From contig JAAMXP010004245.1 in the NCBI GenBank assembly GCA_019693395.1, positions 1 to 11,976 on the forward strand: a DNA stretch of 11,976 bases. The letters are read 5' to 3'. The notes below the pieces were generated by a model, which searched no databases, had not been told where the DNA came from, and worked only from the letters and a program-made list of their open reading frames with translations. Source of the stretch: Ettlia oleoabundans. Lineage: Eukaryota; Chlorophyta; Chlorophyceae; Chlamydomonadales. The position numbers and the translations under genes were made by a program. Of the stretch, positions 8,835 through 11,976 are shown in pieces (positions within the stretch are counted from its first letter, which is position 1; the number at the start of each line of letters is the position of its first letter).

Positions 8835-9627
8835 TGGACAGCTGCCCCGTTGATTGGTTGCACCCTCTCCTTCAAGCCTTGCTTTCAAGGTGCCTGCATG
8901 CTCCTCTTTGCCATTAACGGCAATAACAGCAACGGGGCAACGTTGGATGAACAGTTGAGGTTGTTGATGCAGTTGCCGCCACCTCCATTGCCGCATGCCT
9001 GCAGTAAAGCCACCCGATTTTGCGCCCAAGCGGGTGGCAGGCAGCCTATGATCGTTTGCGGGATTGAGCAATGGACTTTTGCGACATTTTCTGTTCATGG
9101 GCTGCCAGCATCGATGCTGCAGATGGGGCCACCAGCCATGACACAGCACAGGGGCAAGGGTATTAAGGTCGCTACAGAGAGTGTTTTGGCGACTTTGACT
9201 GACGGACTGACTGACTAACTAGTCTACTGACATATTACCGGTTAAACAGGGGAGGGCAGCCATGCGAGCTAGCTGAACCTTCCTTCAAAACTGCCCTGTT
9301 ATGTTTACTGGCTGAAACCAGAACACAGCACCCAGGCTTTGCGTCGACCGGTATCTTACTGAGTTGCATTGTTGTGTCAAGACTACATCGCGACTGTACG
9401 GTAATCATCAGTGTGTACGTAGAATGTGAAGCGTGCTCCTATGCCGCCAGTCATGCAACAGTCTGGGCCGCCGCAGCACAGCGCATAGCTGGCGCAGCAG
9501 CTGACAGCATGGACGCAAACAGACAGCAGGCAGTAAGGAAACTGTGCGACAAGTGTAGGGAGAAGGACAGAGAAGGGGACCACTATAGTGCCCAAGCGAG
9601 GCTTGCTGCCAAGTCTGGTGCATCGCG
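8835..9627. other. Convergent 3' intergenic region
   Basis: About 790 bases lie between the stop codons of the 231-residue gene (+) and the DHHC gene (-). I see no conserved coding sequence, RNA gene or TGTAA signal on the expected strands. There is a short imperfect GACT repeat near 9191-9220. There is also a weak, bulged inverted repeat with arms at 9245-9259 and 9291-9300. The plus-strand open frame starting at 9374 overlaps the DHHC last exon in antisense and looks non-coding. Confidence 0.6.
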
Positions 9628-11945
9628 TCAGCGGGCAAGGGAGGGTCGAGGAGACTGCAGCCCAAAGTCAGGGGCCACTGCTGCCGCTCCAGGAGGCACC
9701 GCCTGTGGCGCCACAGGTGCCTGTGAGCCCAACTGCCCCGCAGGGTCTCCAGTGCTGCCGCTGCTGCCGCCGACATCCCCGTTGCCCGCCCCATTGCCGC
9801 TTGAGCTGCTTGCCGTTTGGCCCCGCGTCCTGCCTGATAGCAACCTGGCAGCGGCCGGCTGGTGTGGGGCCTGCGTATGCTGGGGCAGCGGCAGCGTCAG
9901 GGGCGACACTCCTCTGTCTTCTCCCAACGACCCAACATCACTGCCCGCGCTGCCTGCTGTGCCTTCTGCCGCTGGCCGCCCTGCGAACGACCACATGCCT
10001 GGCTCGTGTGAAGCTGGGGCGTCAGGGTGGTAGCTGCTATCTCGGCTGCCAGCTGGCGTGAAGCTGCAGGCGACAAGCAAAGCAAAAAGGGGGAGCGAAT
10101 GCAATAAAGTGGCTGTCAACCAGAGTTGCTGTGGGCACGGCCGCACAAAAGCAGGCAGGCACCCTTGTCTTGTGCATTTGCAACCAGCCACTCATGGGCC
10201 ATCCGCCCCACCGACACCTGCTCGCTGACCTCAACCGCCCCACGCCCCAAGAAACTACCTCATCTCACATCCACAACCTCCGGCGGCAGGCAGGCAGGCG
10301 GTCAGCCAGCCAGCCCCCACCTGTTTCCCGTGTTTATGCGCTCCGACACCGCCCCCACGCTGCCGGCCCGCTGCAGGTAGAGCTCGCCGCCATCAAGCTC
10401 ATCTAGACTCTGGTGAGGGAGGGGCGGCCCCCCCCCAGGCCCTAGGTGCCCGGCATCACTGCTGCTGCCCGGTGCCTCCTCCTCTCCCTGCACCACAGCA
10501 TAGCGCAGCGCAGCATGCATGCATCCATTTGATTGCAGAGCATAAGAAGGCCGAACCGCTGCCGAATGACAGCATTCATAGCCGCTGGGTGGCGCATGCA
10601 AGCGCTCAGGTGAGGCATCACGTTGAAGCATTAAGCGCGCAGGGCATGCACGTGCAGTGGCTGCTTCGCTGGAGTTGGACCAGCCCGGCACTCAGGCAGG
10701 CGTTGTATCAGTGACAGATACCCTGCAGCACCAGCTGTAGCTGCAAAGGCAGCGCAGTCATAACATGCAGCACCCGACGACCAGCAGCACATGCAATGCA
10801 CGCACCCGCCCTGCATACAGCTGCAGCTCCACCGCCTGCCCCGGCCCAGAACCCAGCCCCATGCTGCTGTGGCCGCTGCCGTTGGCTGGATGCGCAGCGT
10901 GATTGCCGTTGCGCTTGACCGGCTGCATCTGCAAGTGAGTGTAACGATTGGGATGTGTGGGTTGCAAGGGAACGCAACGCGGCAGATGTCAGCTAGCACG
11001 GAAGACAGGCCAGCTGCGGTGCATGGGCAGCTGAAGGATGCCACGCATAAAGGCGGACGCCGTCACCACTAGCAGCCAGCATGTTACTGTGAAGAACATC
11101 TCTATCCCTCCAACACGCCAGCAGAGCCTCCAGACAATCAATGCAGCAAGCAGAGCAATGCATGCTGCTCGCCATACAATACTCGGCTGCTTTACTGATG
11201 CTGCAAGCAGCCAGGCTTCCCACCCGGGAGCACCCACCTGCAAATATTGCATCTCTTCTGCTGCCGCCGCCGTAGCCCCCGCTGTGGCCGCAGCTACCGC
11301 CACGCCGCCCCGCGAGTGGGACGCCGCCGTTGGCGTGTCTGCATGTGCCTCTGCCCGCTGCTGCAATCCCAAGGCCCCCCAGCGTGGCGGTATCGACGTG
11401 CAGAACACCTCCCCCCAGTTGGCAGCAAAGCCTTTGGCGTAGGGGTTCCCTAGATCTGCATGGCAACGGTGGCCAGCACACGAGTACACAAGTGGGTGGG
11501 CTGTGTTTAGACAGACGAGATGTGTTGGCACCCCAGATTGCCTTTCAGCTCAACACCATGACACCACCACCGCCAACAACCCTTTTGATCGGCCAGTGAT
11601 CAACAAACCAAGCCACATGTTGTACCAGCCAGCCAGCGCAACCAGCCAGCCAACCGACTGCTCAGCCAGCCACGCACCAGAGTAGCGGTGCCTAAAGTGC
11701 TCGTAGGTGGTCTGGTTGGAGGAGATGAGGTAGGAGTGCAGGGCGGTGAGGCCACCCACAAACCAGAAGCCAAGGAAGGTGTAGATGGCGCACACAATGG
11801 CTGCTGGGTGCTCGCGAGCGGCGGTGCCCCAGCCCCACCCCGCATCTCGCGCCGCCAGCACCAGGTTTGTGATGGACAGGCCAAACACCCAGCAGCACAA
11901 GAGCGCGGTGGAGCTGACAAAGAGGAAGAAGTAGCGGTAGTTACG
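9628..11945 (-). CDS. DHHC-type protein S-acyltransferase, C-terminal part (5' truncated)
   Basis: Five exons on the minus strand: 11945-11678, 11455-11238, 10928-10806, 10487-10321 and 10063-9628 (stop TGA). Phases match and the sum is 1212 nt, giving 403 residues. The fragment opens with RNYRYFFLFV, the segment that directly follows the catalytic cysteine-rich domain in this family. Next are transmembrane helix 3 (about 6-30), transmembrane helix 4 (about 45-75, with FWFVGGLTALHSYLI), the TTxE motif as TTYE (79-82), and the conserved C-terminal motif NPYAKGF..NWGEVFCTSIPP (from 93). The remaining 290 residues are a Ser/Gly/Ala/Pro-rich cytosolic tail without a known domain. The arrangement is closest to plant PATs and animal zDHHC9/14/18. 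The enzyme attaches palmitate to cysteines of substrate proteins at Golgi, ER or plasma membrane. The DHHC motif itself is beyond the right edge, so activity cannot be judged. Exons 1-2 are very secure. Exons 10928-10806 and 10487-10321 rest on splice sites and phase. Confidence 0.9.
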
Positions 11946-11958
11946 CTGCAAACAAAAA

Positions 11959-11976
11959 GGGGGGGGGGGGGGGGGG
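11959..11976. repeat. Poly-G run (18 or more) at window edge
   Basis: The window ends inside a G homopolymer. Read on the minus strand it is C18 followed by TTTTTGTTTGCAG. It is therefore the polypyrimidine tract of the intron before the first visible DHHC-gene exon. Its real length is unknown. Confidence 0.95.

Noticed and set aside
9245..9300. Inverted repeat AACAG...GGGCAG / CTGCCCTGTT
   Set aside because: The stem is short with a 4-nt bulge and a loop of about 31 nt. It is not convincing as a terminator, RNA gene or mobile element end.
9374..10033. 219-residue plus-strand open frame
   Set aside because: It is antisense to the last DHHC exon and intergenic DNA, with low-complexity composition. 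The minus-strand exon is supported by phase and splice sites.
10989..11237. Hydrophobic minus-strand extension after the DHHC exon b (possible further transmembrane helices)
   Set aside because: A GTGGGT donor at 11237 and a CTTGCAG acceptor before 10928 define an intron. The open frame is read-through and DHHC proteins normally have no helices at that point.
1..11976. CRISPR, transposase, integrase, tRNA or rRNA features
   Set aside because: I looked for repeat-spacer arrays, terminal inverted repeats with coding cores and cloverleaf-like sequence, and saw none that held up.

Overview
The window looks like nuclear DNA of a green alga (Chlorophyta). It is GC-rich and packed with short GT-AG introns of about 90-370 nt. 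Its proteins are alanine- and glutamine-rich, it carries AC/GT microsatellites, and its genes are eukaryotic: an importin-beta family receptor, a DHHC acyltransferase of plant type and a centrin-binding repeat protein. Nothing suggests a bacterial, organellar or viral origin. Both window edges are simple repeats, (AC)18 on the left and a run of at least 18 G on the right, and each lies inside an intron. The first and last genes are therefore cut.

Layout. (1) 49-2599, + strand: last seven coding exons of an importin-7/8 (SAD2-type) nuclear transport receptor, with its acidic C-terminal region. (2) 4058-3350, - strand: a four-exon gene for a 69-residue basic protein with one membrane segment, perhaps SERP1/RAMP4-like; its first coding exon is only the ATG. 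(3) 7415-4406, - strand: a three-exon, 934-residue protein made mostly of Trp-centred helical repeats of SFI1 (centrin-binding) type. (4) 7483-8834, + strand: a five-exon, 231-residue protein that I do not recognise with certainty; it shows faint resemblance to small ciliary microtubule-associated proteins. (5) 11945-9628, - strand: the 3' part of a DHHC S-acyltransferase gene, with two transmembrane helices, the TTxE motif and the conserved C-terminal motif; the catalytic DHHC exon lies beyond the right edge. The gaps 2600-3349, 4059-4405 and 8835-9627 hold untranslated and intergenic sequence without convincing genes.

All exon models were built by hand from splice sites, reading phase and protein sense. 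In every model the coding sum closes to a multiple of three. The most interesting spot is the head-to-head pair 3/4, whose predicted start codons are only 67 bp apart. This suggests a shared bidirectional promoter between a basal-body/centrosome-type gene and an uncharacterised gene. I did not find a defence, mobile or otherwise clearly novel multi-gene system.
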